Made by a program: the position numbers and the translations under genes
From: HGM12587 sp964602445
GTDB lineage: Bacteria; Bacillota; Clostridia; Lachnospirales; Lachnospiraceae
Direction of reading: 5' to 3'
NCBI GenBank assembly: GCA_964602445.1
Contig: CAZRQV010000003.1
Location: forward strand, 1 to 64,000
DNA length: 64,000 bases
Shown here: positions 8,700 through 16,167 of the stretch, one piece after another
Numbering within the stretch: position 1 is the first letter of the stretch
Layout: every line of letters starts with the position of its first letter
Notes under the pieces: generated by a model
Databases searched by the model: none
Told to the model about the DNA's origin: nothing
Seen by the model: the letters and a program-made list of their open reading frames with translations, nothing else

Positions 8700-9356
8700 A
8701 TGAGAAACAGATTTGACAGACAGTTAAAAAAACTGAATGATGAGCTGATCGAAATGGGAAATATGATCGAGAGATCTATTGAACAGTCGGTAACGGCTCT
8801 GGTGACACAAGATAAAGAAAAAGCACAGTTGGTCATTGATTTTGATGCAGAGATTGACCGGCAGGAGCGTGAGATTGAAGGACTGTGCATGAAACTGCTT
8901 TTACAGCAGCAGCCGGTAGCGCGTGATCTGCGCGTGATCTCGTCAGCACTGAAAATGATCACAGACATGGAACGAATCGGTGATCAGTCCGCAGACATTG
9001 CAGAGCTTGCCATTATGATGGCTGAAAAACCGTATATCAAAGATCTGAAGCACATCAGTCAGATGGGAAAAGAAACCATGGTCATGGTCATCGACAGTGT
9101 AGATGCATTTGTGGCGAAAGATATGGAAAAAGCAGAAGATGTACTGAAACATGATGATGTGGTAGATCAGTTATTTGATACTGTCAAAGAAGAGCTGATC
9201 GAAATGATCCATAAAAATATTGAAGATGGAGAACAGGCAGCGGATCTTCTGATGATCGCCAAATATTTTGAACGAATCGGTGATCATGCGACCAACATTG
9301 CAGAATGGGTGATCTATTCCATGACCGGTCAGCATGAAAAAATGCAGGAAAAGTAA
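8700..9356 (+). CDS. phoU: Phosphate signalling protein PhoU
   Basis: A 218-residue helical cytoplasmic protein with two repeats of the PhoU three-helix bundle. Each repeat has its metal-site motif: RIGDQSADIAE (about 88-98) and RIGDHATNIAE (about 193-203). PhoU links the Pst importer to PhoR and curbs Pho signalling when phosphate is plentiful. Start is the ATG at 8700 after AGGAAGG; a longer frame opening at 8622 is inside pstB and not needed. It closes the pst operon. No terminator follows, so some readthrough into the symporter operon is possible. Confidence 0.95.
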   Translation: MRNRFDRQLKKLNDELIEMGNMIERSIEQSVTALVTQDKEKAQLVIDFDAEIDRQEREIEGLCMKLLLQQQPVARDLRVISSALKMITDMERIGDQSADIAELAIMMAEKPYIKDLKHISQMGKETMVMVIDSVDAFVAKDMEKAEDVLKHDDVVDQLFDTVKEELIEMIHKNIEDGEQAADLLMIAKYFERIGDHATNIAEWVIYSMTGQHEKMQEK

Positions 9357-9383
9357 AGAAAATTGAAAGATTGTGTAAAATAA

Positions 9384-9423
9384 TTTACATGGATTTTACA
9401 TAGAATACCTTTTGGATTTTACG
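9384..9423 (+). promoter_or_regulatory. Putative Pho box upstream of the Na/Pi symporter operon
   Basis: TTTACA occurs at 9384-9389 and 9395-9400, exactly 11 nt apart, with TTTACG at 9418-9423 about two turns further on. TAGAAT at 9401-9406 could act as a -10 box directly next to the second repeat. The phasing matches PhoP-type operator architecture and shares TTTTACATAG with the pstS upstream region. Confidence 0.6.
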
Positions 9424-9447
9424 TAAAGACAGTAATCTGTCCTTGAG

Positions 9448-9531
9448 AGCGCAGAAAAACTTGAAAACTGCGCTGAAAGAGAGAGGGATGTGAAAAAGAC
9501 TCACATCTTTGTGGTAATGACAGGAAACTGT
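9448..9531 (+). other. Two leader hairpins before the Na/Pi symporter gene
   Basis: AGCGCAG (9448-9454) pairs with CTGCGCT (9468-9474), and GACAG pairs with CTGTC around a GAAA-type loop near 9519-9531. Neither has a T run. They sit in the roughly 150-nt untranslated leader between the Pho box and the start codon at 9561. Confidence 0.45.
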
Positions 9532-9560
9532 CGGAATGTAGAAAACAAGAGGTAATTTGT

Positions 9561-11225
9561 ATGGATTTTTTTGGAATTTTAAGCCTGATCGGAGGTCTGG
9601 CGCTGTTTCTTTATGGTATGAATCTGATGGGAGATGGTCTCGCAAAGGCTTCCGGAGGTAAATTGGAACGAATTTTGGAAAAACTGACATCTAATCCGAT
9701 CAAAGCAGTGCTTTTAGGAGCTGGTGTCACAGCTGTGATCCAGAGTTCTTCTGCCACAACGGTAATCGTAGTCGGATTTGTAAACTCCGGCATCATGAAA
9801 TTAGAACAGGCAGTAGGTCTGATCATGGGCGCCAATATCGGTACGACCATTACGTCCTGGCTGTTAAGCCTTGCCGGAATTGAAAGCGGAAACTTTTTTA
9901 TCCGCATGTTAAAACCGGCTTCATTTACACCGATCCTTGCGATTATTGGTGTAATCTTTATTCAGTTTTTAAAGAGTGATAAAAAGAAAAATATTGGTAT
10001 GATCATGGTAGGATTCGCAATCCTTATGACAGGAATGGATGCCATGAGTGCAGCTGTGAAACCGCTGGCAAATGTGCCGGAATTTACCAACATTCTGTTA
10101 ATGTTCTCTAACCCGCTGTTAGGCTTATTGGCAGGTGCAGTGCTGACTGCCATCATTCAGAGCTCTTCCGCATCGGTGGGAATCCTGCAGGCACTTTGTA
10201 TGACGGGTGCGGTGACTTATGGAACTGCCCTTCCGATTATTATGGGACAGAATATCGGTACTTGTATTACCGCAATGATCTCAGGAATCGGTGCCAATAA
10301 AAATGCAAGAAGAACTGCATTGATTCATTTGTATTTCAATATCATCGGAACTGTGTTATTCCTGATCGTATTTTATCTGCTGAATTCGTTCCTTCATTTT
10401 GGATTTTTATCAGATTCAGCCAATGCCGCAGGAATCGCTGTAATCCACAGTGCATTTAACATCAGTGCAACGATCGTACTGCTGCCATTCTCGAAACTGC
10501 TTGTGAAACTTGCTTGCCTGACTATCAAAGATGATGAAGAAAATGAGATTTCCGAACAGCCGAAAAAAGCAGTGATGACACTGGAACTGCGATTTTTAGA
10601 AATGCCGGCATATGCAACGGAAGTCTGCATGGAAGCGGCAGAAAAAATGGCATATTTAAGTGTAAAATCTGTAGTGAAAGCAATGGATCTTTTGAAAAAA
10701 TATGATGAAACAGAAGCAGAAAAGGTCATTATGCTGGAAGAAGAAGTAGATGATTATGAGGAAGAACTGGGCAATTATATGGTAGAATTAGGAAAGAAAG
10801 ATCTGCCGGAAAGAGAGAGTCAGATGCTTTCTATGATGCTTCACAGCCTCGGAGATTTTGAACGTCTTTCGGATCATGCGGTAACTATCAGAAATGCAGC
10901 AGAAGAAATGCATAAAAAGCAGATGAAATTTTCTGACCATGCACAGCAGGAACTGAAAGAATATATCCATCAGGTACAGCAGATCATGGATGTAACATTA
11001 AATTGCTATAATAATAAAGATACGGCAGCTGCAGAAAGCATTTTCCCGATGGAAGCAACTGCAGAAAAGCAGAGTGCAGATGCAAAGAAAAATCATATCC
11101 GCCGTCTGAGAGAAGGAAAATGTACCATTGAACTTGGATTTGTGCAGTCAGATCTTTTAACAAGCATGGAAAGTATCGTGGATCATTGTTCCAATATTGC
11201 CGAAACTGTGATAACATATCGTTAA
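9561..11225 (+). CDS. Na/Pi cotransporter family protein with C-terminal PhoU domain
   Basis: A 554-residue membrane protein related to NptA and YjbB. The N-terminal half (about 1-320) has two inverted repeats, each with the QSSSA phosphate/sodium motif (VIQSSSATTVIVVGF near 55 and IIQSSSASVGILQAL near 198). The C-terminal part (about 340-550) is a helical PhoU-like domain with FERLSDHAVTI and IVDHCSNIAE. It probably imports phosphate with sodium, or exports it, under PhoU-type control. It heads an operon with phoP and phoR, 16 nt apart, behind a Pho-box-like site, which ties it to phosphate starvation. Confidence 0.93.
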   Translation: MDFFGILSLIGGLALFLYGMNLMGDGLAKASGGKLERILEKLTSNPIKAVLLGAGVTAVIQSSSATTVIVVGFVNSGIMKLEQAVGLIMGANIGTTITSWLLSLAGIESGNFFIRMLKPASFTPILAIIGVIFIQFLKSDKKKNIGMIMVGFAILMTGMDAMSAAVKPLANVPEFTNILLMFSNPLLGLLAGAVLTAIIQSSSASVGILQALCMTGAVTYGTALPIIMGQNIGTCITAMISGIGANKNARRTALIHLYFNIIGTVLFLIVFYLLNSFLHFGFLSDSANAAGIAVIHSAFNISATIVLLPFSKLLVKLACLTIKDDEENEISEQPKKAVMTLELRFLEMPAYATEVCMEAAEKMAYLSVKSVVKAMDLLKKYDETEAEKVIMLEEEVDDYEEELGNYMVELGKKDLPERESQMLSMMLHSLGDFERLSDHAVTIRNAAEEMHKKQMKFSDHAQQELKEYIHQVQQIMDVTLNCYNNKDTAAAESIFPMEATAEKQSADAKKNHIRRLREGKCTIELGFVQSDLLTSMESIVDHCSNIAETVITYR

Positions 11226-11241
11226 AAAAGGAGGTTGCTGT

Positions 11242-11913
11242 ATGGCACTCATTTATATCGTAGAAGATGATCAAAATATTCGTGAGATCGAAAGTTTCGC
11301 CTTGAAAAACAGTGGGTATCAGATTCGGGATTTTTCTAATGCAAAAGAGTTTTATCATGCAGTCAAGGAAAAAAAGCCTGACGGAGTTCTGTTGGATATT
11401 ATGCTTCCGGACGAGGACGGCATGGAAATTTTACAGAAACTGAGAAAAGATCCGGATACCAAACGTTTGCCGATCATTATGGTTACGGCGAAGTCCACAG
11501 AATTAGACCGTGTGAAAGGTCTGGATCTGGGAGCCGATGATTATATTGTGAAGCCTTTCGGGGTAATGGAATTGATCTCCCGTGTGAAAGCACTTCTTCG
11601 AAGAAGTATGGGAGAAGTACAGGAAAAACTGCTGAAAGTAGGAGAGATTGTTTTGGATGATGAACGTCATCTGGTATTTGTGGGTGACAGACAGTGTGAT
11701 TTGACCTATAAAGAATATGAACTTTTGAGACTGCTGATGCAAAATCGGGGAATCGTATTATCCAGAGATCTGATCATGGACAGAATCTGGGAAATGAACT
11801 GCGATGTAGAATCCAGAACGCTGGATGTGCATTTAAAGACGCTGCGCTCTAAGCTGGGAGAGAGTGCAAGTCATATTAAAACAATCCGCAGTGTAGGTTA
11901 TCGTATGGAGTAA
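11242..11913 (+). CDS. phoP: Phosphate-regulon response regulator PhoP
   Basis: An OmpR-family regulator of 223 residues. The receiver has acidic D9/D10, phospho-acceptor D52 in LLDIMLP, and the lysine in GADDYIVKPF. The winged-helix domain ends in SRTLDVHLKTLRSKLG. The ribosome site AAAGGAGG is strong. Placement between the Na/Pi symporter and a PhoR-like kinase, next to pstSCAB-phoU, supports the PhoP assignment; sequence alone would only say OmpR family. Confidence 0.9.
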   Translation: MALIYIVEDDQNIREIESFALKNSGYQIRDFSNAKEFYHAVKEKKPDGVLLDIMLPDEDGMEILQKLRKDPDTKRLPIIMVTAKSTELDRVKGLDLGADDYIVKPFGVMELISRVKALLRRSMGEVQEKLLKVGEIVLDDERHLVFVGDRQCDLTYKEYELLRLLMQNRGIVLSRDLIMDRIWEMNCDVESRTLDVHLKTLRSKLGESASHIKTIRSVGYRME

Positions 11914-11920
11914 CTGTGAT

Positions 11921-13246
11921 ATGAGAAAAAAGATCAATAAAGAACTTGTATTGATAGCAGCGGTGGCGATTATACTGACCAGTATTTTCGCCACCTTTAC
12001 GTATTATAAGATTTTTCAGGAAGAAGTTTTCGGAAGTCTGGAAACCTGTGCCCATGTATTGTCAGAAGCGGCATCGGGGGAAGAAGATTACTGGGAAGAT
12101 TATCGGCTGTCGGATGAAACGATCCGCATTACCGTAGTAGATACGGATGGTGCGGTGCTGATGGACAGCAATGCAGATATTGGCGGCATGACCAATCACG
12201 GAGACCGGCCGGAAATTGCAGAAGCCTTTGAACTGGGACAGGGGAAAGATGAACGCCGGTCGGAAACATTGGCGAAAAGCACGTTTTATTATGCAATGCG
12301 TATGGAAGATGGAAAAGTGCTCCGTGTAGCAAAAGAAACGGGTAGTATTTTAAGTATGTTTTCAGATGCCATGCCGTCGCTGGTGGTGATTACCCTGTTT
12401 TTGTTTATGTTCTGTACGGTGTTGGCTCATTTCCTGACCAAAAGTTTTATCGAGCCGGTGGAAAAAATGGCAGAAAATCTGGACGAAGCAGAAACGGTTT
12501 GTGCGTATAAAGAATTAAGACCGTTTCTGCAGACCATTCAGGAACAGCATCAGAATATTTTAAAAAGTGCAAAAATGCGGCAGAATTTTACGGCTAATGT
12601 CACCCATGAGCTGAAAACGCCGCTGACATCGATTTCCGGATATGCAGAGCTGATCGAAAGCGGAATGACCGATGAAAAAGATACCCGCAGATTTGCAAAA
12701 GAGATTCATCGCAATGCAAAACGGCTTTTGGATATGATCAATGATATTCTGCAGCTGTCAGAACTGGATACCAGAGAAACGGAAGTGGAAACAGAACGGC
12801 TGAACCTGTATCATATGGCGGCAACCTGTGTGGAAATGCTGAAGATTACGGCAGAACCTCATGGAATTACTTTGCAGATGAAGGGAGATTCGGCATGGAT
12901 CGAAGGAAACCGCGGTTTAATCGAAGAAATGCTGTACAATCTTTGTTCCAATGCCATTCGTTACAATAAAGAAAACGGAAATGTGATCGTTTCGGTGGTG
13001 GAAACAGAAGAAGGAACCAAACTGCAGGTGGCGGATACAGGAATCGGAATTCCAAAGAAACATCAGGAACGCATTTTTGAACGGTTTTACCGTGTAGATA
13101 AAAGCCGTTCAAAAGAGCGGGGCGGAACCGGTCTGGGACTTGCCATCGTAAAACACATTGCAGCAGAACATCATGCCCGGATTTCACTGGAAAGTGAAGA
13201 AGGTATTGGAACGATCATTACAGTGCTGTTCCCGAAAAACACATAA
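11921..13246 (+). CDS. phoR: Phosphate-regulon sensor histidine kinase PhoR
   Basis: A 441-residue membrane kinase. Two membrane segments (about 9-29 and 149-170) flank an external sensor with a PAS/CACHE-like beta pattern (RITVVDTDGAVLMDSNAD). The DHp helix has H229 in VTHELKTPLTS. The ATPase domain shows NLCSNAIRYN, DTGIGIP, FERFYRVDKSRS and GGTGLGLAIVKH. It follows phoP by 7 nt. Its 3' end meets the convergent deacetylase gene with an 11-nt gap and no visible terminator between them, so overlapping convergent transcripts are likely. Confidence 0.91.
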   Translation: MRKKINKELVLIAAVAIILTSIFATFTYYKIFQEEVFGSLETCAHVLSEAASGEEDYWEDYRLSDETIRITVVDTDGAVLMDSNADIGGMTNHGDRPEIAEAFELGQGKDERRSETLAKSTFYYAMRMEDGKVLRVAKETGSILSMFSDAMPSLVVITLFLFMFCTVLAHFLTKSFIEPVEKMAENLDEAETVCAYKELRPFLQTIQEQHQNILKSAKMRQNFTANVTHELKTPLTSISGYAELIESGMTDEKDTRRFAKEIHRNAKRLLDMINDILQLSELDTRETEVETERLNLYHMAATCVEMLKITAEPHGITLQMKGDSAWIEGNRGLIEEMLYNLCSNAIRYNKENGNVIVSVVETEEGTKLQVADTGIGIPKKHQERIFERFYRVDKSRSKERGGTGLGLAIVKHIAAEHHARISLESEEGIGTIITVLFPKNT

Positions 13247-13257
13247 AATAAATGAGG

Positions 13258-14067
13258 TCAGGGTTCCCGGCTCACTGGAAAAATATAGCTTTCCGCATTT
13301 TCCAGAGATTCAAAAAGGAACCCTGCTTCCTGAAACTGCCGGATGATCTCCGGCAATGCTTCCACGGTTTTGTCTGCAGCGGCAGAATCGTGAAGAAGCA
13401 CATAAGCTCTTCGACAGTCCAGACCTTTGGTCAGGACGTTTTTTTGTATGGAAGCAACGGTGGGAGAACCGACAGAATCTTCGCCGCTGATGTTCCAGTC
13501 AAAGCAGGAAAATCCCCGCAGTTCCATTTCATGAATGTATTCTTTTCCGTGATTGTTCAGACAGCGGCAGGCACTTCCGCCCGGAAGACGGAATAGTGCC
13601 GTTTCAATGCCGTAGTCTGTTTTTAAAGTTTCATACAAGGTTTCATAATCGCTTAAAAAGCTGTCCAGACTGGCATACAGTGATTGGTAAACGTGGACAT
13701 TGGCATGCATTCCAATGGCATGACCTTCGTTTAGAATCCTCTGGATCGTCGTTCGTCGTTCTTCAGTCAGTTCTTCTCCAATGACAAAAAAGGTTGCTTT
13801 GATCTTCTGTTCTTTTAAAATATCCAGAATTTTCTCTGTATTTTCACTGGGTCCGTCATCAAAAGTCAGGTAGCAGATTCGCTCACCTTCGGTCAATGGT
13901 TTGACCACACGGTCAGGAGCGATCAGTTTTGGATACCAGCCGTTTTTTTCTTCCTGAAAGCCTTCCACGCTCATGGAAGTTTTCGGCAGAATCTGGGGAA
14001 TGACCAAAATGGTCAGAAGGAAACTTAAAAGTGCAATGATCAAATGACTTTTTTTCAGATAGATCAT
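13258..14067 (-). CDS. Polysaccharide deacetylase family protein (CE4)
   Basis: A 269-residue membrane-anchored deacetylase, probably acting on peptidoglycan or another cell-surface glycan. An N-terminal hydrophobic anchor (about 9-27) precedes the NodB-like domain: motif 1 TFDDGPS (catalytic D and metal D), motif 2 HANVH (two metal His), motif 3 RLPGGS, and motif 5 with LLHDS. The ribosome site AAGGA lies inside the 3' arm of a large hairpin upstream, so translation may be limited. It follows folT on the minus strand and converges on phoR. Confidence 0.9.
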   Translation of the reverse strand: MIYLKKSHLIIALLSFLLTILVIPQILPKTSMSVEGFQEEKNGWYPKLIAPDRVVKPLTEGERICYLTFDDGPSENTEKILDILKEQKIKATFFVIGEELTEERRTTIQRILNEGHAIGMHANVHVYQSLYASLDSFLSDYETLYETLKTDYGIETALFRLPGGSACRCLNNHGKEYIHEMELRGFSCFDWNISGEDSVGSPTVASIQKNVLTKGLDCRRAYVLLHDSAAADKTVEALPEIIRQFQEAGFLFESLENAESYIFPVSREP

Positions 14068-14121
14068 AAAAAAATCCTTTTTTTCTATTCTATGTAAAAG
14101 AGAAGAAAAAAAGGATTTTTA
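14068..14121 (-). terminator. folT terminator whose 3' arm carries the deacetylase ribosome site
   Basis: On the minus strand, a long inverted repeat (arms about 14104-14121 and 14068-14086) pairs AT-rich tracts around a CC/GG core and ends in a T run. The 3' arm contains AAAGGAT (14080-14074), the only plausible ribosome site for the deacetylase start at 14067. It can therefore stop folT transcription and also mask that ribosome site. Confidence 0.7.
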
Positions 14122-14178
14122 ATCTGTATGATCCATCCGGTTTGCCGGAGTAAAAGAATCTGTTTTTGCAAACGGGGA

Positions 14179-14751
14179 TTAGTTTTGCTTATGCCGGATC
14201 GGCTGTCGGATCATATGGATGATACCGCTTTTATTTAATGCCTGATAAATGATCAGGAAGATCATGGTCTCAATCGGAACCATGATGATATTTTTGAACA
14301 ATCGGGTTGGAATCAGTGCGATAAACCCTTTGCCGTACATAACGTTCAGCCAGTAAGTTCCCAGCAGGACATTGACAAGAACGGCATTTGCAAGTCTTAC
14401 AAAAAAGACTCTCCAGAAAGTAATCTTTTTCTTATACAGACCAAAGCCAAAGAGCAGGCCGGCAACTGCGGCATCAAAGGTCCAGCCCCAGAAATATGGA
14501 CCGGTCGGTTTCATGAGAAACTTTAAAAGATCCATGGCAGCTCCAAAGATGGCACCGGCAGCAGGCCCGAACAGGCATCCCACCAGAACATTACATTCGG
14601 AAGAAAATCCAATCTTCAGAAAATCTCCGATGGCAATGGTAAAGTTGTTAATGATGATACAAAGTGCGCCTAACATTCCGATGGCACAAAGGGTTTTGAT
14701 GTGTTGGAATTCATGTAGCGAATCCTGAAATAACTGAATGATTTTTCGCAT
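14179..14751 (-). CDS. folT: Folate-family ECF transporter S component
   Basis: A 190-residue membrane protein with six predicted segments, matching substrate-capture subunits of energy-coupling-factor folate transporters. Diagnostic parts are IGFSSECNVLVGCLFGP, GAAMDLLKF with the following PTGPYFWGWTFDAA, and a C-terminal RLFKNIIMVPIE. It works with a shared EcfA/A'/T module not present here. I start it at 14751 behind GGAGGT (14766-14761); the reading frame stays open for 78 further codons upstream but that stretch is a structured RNA leader, not protein. Its leader is the notable feature. Confidence 0.9.
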   Translation of the reverse strand: MRKIIQLFQDSLHEFQHIKTLCAIGMLGALCIIINNFTIAIGDFLKIGFSSECNVLVGCLFGPAAGAIFGAAMDLLKFLMKPTGPYFWGWTFDAAVAGLLFGFGLYKKKITFWRVFFVRLANAVLVNVLLGTYWLNVMYGKGFIALIPTRLFKNIIMVPIETMIFLIIYQALNKSGIIHMIRQPIRHKQN

Positions 14752-14756
14752 AAAAA

Positions 14757-14790
14757 ATACACCTCCATAAATGCAGTGACAATAAGGTAT
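14757..14790 (-). promoter_or_regulatory. Possible ribosome-site-masking hairpin before folT
   Basis: ATACCT (14790-14785) can pair with AGGTGTAT (14764-14757, two bases bulged), which covers part of the GGAGGT ribosome site. The element lies between the folded leader RNA and the start codon, where a translational expression platform would be expected. Confidence 0.35.
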
Positions 14791-14801
14791 CAGATAATAA
14801 T

Positions 14802-14986
14802 AATGCCCACACAGACAGGTCTGTGTTTCACCACAATATGAGATGTACTCATCTGTAGCAACGGGTGCGGGAACATATCGTAAGAACTGTAGATTCTTTT
14901 CGTTTCGGGGCAACTCCCCAGCCATCCGAACACTTGACGCATGAATCCCTACTTCGCTTATTATTAATTCGCAATGCAATGGCATT
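14802..14986 (-). ncRNA. Structured folT leader RNA, possible riboswitch (class not settled)
   Basis: About 185 nt of folded RNA is enclosed by AATGCC (14986-14981) pairing with GGCATT (14807-14802). Inside are TTCGG/CCGAA (14930-14926 with 14908-14904), CGATATG/CATATTG (14880-14874 with 14840-14834), ATGAG/CTCAT, and a 7-bp hairpin ACACAGA/TCTGTGT (14825-14808). GGATTC pairs with GAATCT across the first domain. Blocks AGTAG, GCGTCAAGTGT, GGGGAGTTGCC and AACGAA follow the order of the 5' part of the tetrahydrofolate riboswitch as I remember it. The 3' GCATCC partner of that class is missing, so a variant, a different class, or an independent ncRNA such as raiA are all open. Confidence 0.6.
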
Positions 14987-15079
14987 TCACAAAACCTTAC
15001 TGAACGAGCGTGTCAGATTAAGGAATGTGACTGCCTGAAATATTATCAAAACAACATTTCAATATGCTTACTGAGGCTA

Positions 15080-15107
15080 ATTATAGCATAAAAATAGCAG
15101 ATGACAA
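15080..15107 (-). promoter_or_regulatory. Promoter for the folT leader transcript
   Basis: On the minus strand TTGTCA (15107-15102) and a perfect TATAAT (15085-15080) are 16 nt apart. The transcript would start near 15073, giving a leader of about 320 nt before folT. It diverges from the efp promoter. Confidence 0.75.
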
Positions 15108-15149
15108 GTAGCAATCTGCAAAAAAAGGAGAGGATTGGCGAAAAAATGG

Positions 15150-15176
15150 TTGAAATCTATGACGTATTATTATAAA
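15150..15176 (+). promoter_or_regulatory. Putative efp promoter
   Basis: TTGAAA at 15150-15155 precedes TATAAA at 15171-15176 with a 15-nt gap; using TAAAAT two bases further gives 17. About 90 nt of leader follow. The stretch 14990-15268 otherwise holds the divergent folT promoter and upstream leader. Confidence 0.45.
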
Positions 15177-15268
15177 ATGGACTAAAGTGTGAAAGATTGT
15201 GATGAAAAATATAGATGAAACAATCGCACGGAATTTTACACAGCGATTTTTAAGGAGGAAATAGAAAG

Positions 15269-15826
15269 ATGATTTCAGCAGGAGATTTCAGAAATGGCAT
15301 TACATTAGAAATTGAAGGTAATGTTGTTCAGGTTTTAGAATTCCAGCACGTAAAACCAGGTAAAGGTGCAGCTTTCGTTAGAACAAAATTAAAAAACATC
15401 ATCAGTGGTGGTGTAATTGAAAAAACTTTCAGACCTACAGAAAAATTCCCGGCAGCTCGTATTGACCGTGTGGAAATGCAGTATCTGTACTCTGATGGTG
15501 ATTTATGGCACTTCATGAACACAGAAACATATGATCAGATCGCATTAAACAGCGAAGATATCGGTGATTCATTAAAATTCGTAAAAGAAAACGAAATGGT
15601 AAAAGTATGTTCTCACAACGGAAAAGTATTCGCAGTAGAACCACCATTGTTCGTAGAACTTGAAATCACAGATACAGAACCAGGATTCAAAGGTGATACA
15701 GCAACAGGTGCTACAAAACCTGCAACAGTAGAAACAGGAGCAGTTGTATACGTTCCATTATTCATCGAACAGGGTGAAAGAATCAAAATCGATACAAGAA
15801 GCGGAGAATATCTCTCAAGAGCATAA
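15269..15826 (+). CDS. efp: Elongation factor P
   Basis: The full-length 185-residue, three-domain tRNA mimic that relieves ribosome stalling at proline runs. The domain I tip loop is VKPGKGAAFVR, with the modifiable lysine at position 32, as in Bacillus, rather than the arginine of the rhamnosylated type. The C-terminal OB fold ends in the conserved RSGEYLSRA. A strong AAGGAGG ribosome site is present, and codon use (GTA, AAC, TTC, CGT) is that of a highly expressed gene. A terminator lies about 100 nt downstream. Confidence 0.98.
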   Translation: MISAGDFRNGITLEIEGNVVQVLEFQHVKPGKGAAFVRTKLKNIISGGVIEKTFRPTEKFPAARIDRVEMQYLYSDGDLWHFMNTETYDQIALNSEDIGDSLKFVKENEMVKVCSHNGKVFAVEPPLFVELEITDTEPGFKGDTATGATKPATVETGAVVYVPLFIEQGERIKIDTRSGEYLSRA

Positions 15827-15922
15827 TTGTATCGCAAACAGAGAATATGAGCGAAACTTATTTATAAACGCATCATATCTCTCAGACAATTTATTTGAAT
15901 TGAATGATTTCAAAGCAGAGAT

Positions 15923-15952
15923 GGGGTTCTGCAGCAGCAGAGCCCCTTTTTA
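15923..15952 (+). terminator. Terminator downstream of efp
   Basis: GGGGTTCTGC (15923-15932) pairs with GCAGAGCCCC (15937-15946), one G-U pair, followed by TTTTTA. The rest of 15827-16167 contains a short cysteine-rich frame and no recognised gene. Confidence 0.9.
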
Positions 15953-15968
15953 TCAAATTCTGATCAAG

Positions 15969-16091
15969 ATGCAGTCGCATCGAATTTATCCAATAACGTA
16001 CGAATTAAATCAAAATAAAGACTGTCGGCATTGCGGAGAATGCTGTTGTTTTTTCGAACCTAAAAAAGGATGCAGTACAGCCATCGCATAG
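15969..16091 (+). CDS. Possible cysteine-rich 40-residue peptide or gene remnant
   Basis: The frame encodes 40 residues with a CRHCGECCCFF cluster, which fits the CxxCxxCC metal motif of YkgJ-type proteins. There is no ribosome site before the ATG, and it sits directly after the efp terminator without a visible promoter. It may be a relic of a metal-binding protein or chance. I list it because the cysteine spacing is unusual for random sequence. Confidence 0.2.
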   Translation: MQSHRIYPITYELNQNKDCRHCGECCCFFEPKKGCSTAIA

Positions 16092-16167
16092 ATGCCGGAC
16101 AGAACAAGTATTTAACATGCAGGAGGGGTGTATGTTCAAATAAATATCATACAAAGAGAGGTATTCT

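Noticed and set aside
13258..13596. Plus-strand frames opposite the deacetylase 3' end
   Set aside because: They overlap the NodB-domain gene in antisense and have no ribosome site.
14752..14985. 78-codon N-terminal extension of FolT
   Set aside because: The stretch is a folded leader RNA and the true start has GGAGGT; FolT homologs begin at the same place as the 14751 start.
14802..14986. Canonical tetrahydrofolate riboswitch
   Set aside because: The 3' GCATCC strand and GGAG/CTCC closing helix of the class are not found; only the 5' blocks resemble it, so I call it unresolved.
15137..15178. Tiny frame before efp with a good ribosome-like AAAGGAGAGG
   Set aside because: Only about nine codons, spacing is long, and it overlaps the putative efp promoter.
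16121..16143. AGGAGGGG followed by a three-codon frame before the DUF5688 gene
   Set aside because: Too short to be a gene; the DUF5688 gene has its own site. It could be a leader peptide, but nothing else supports it.
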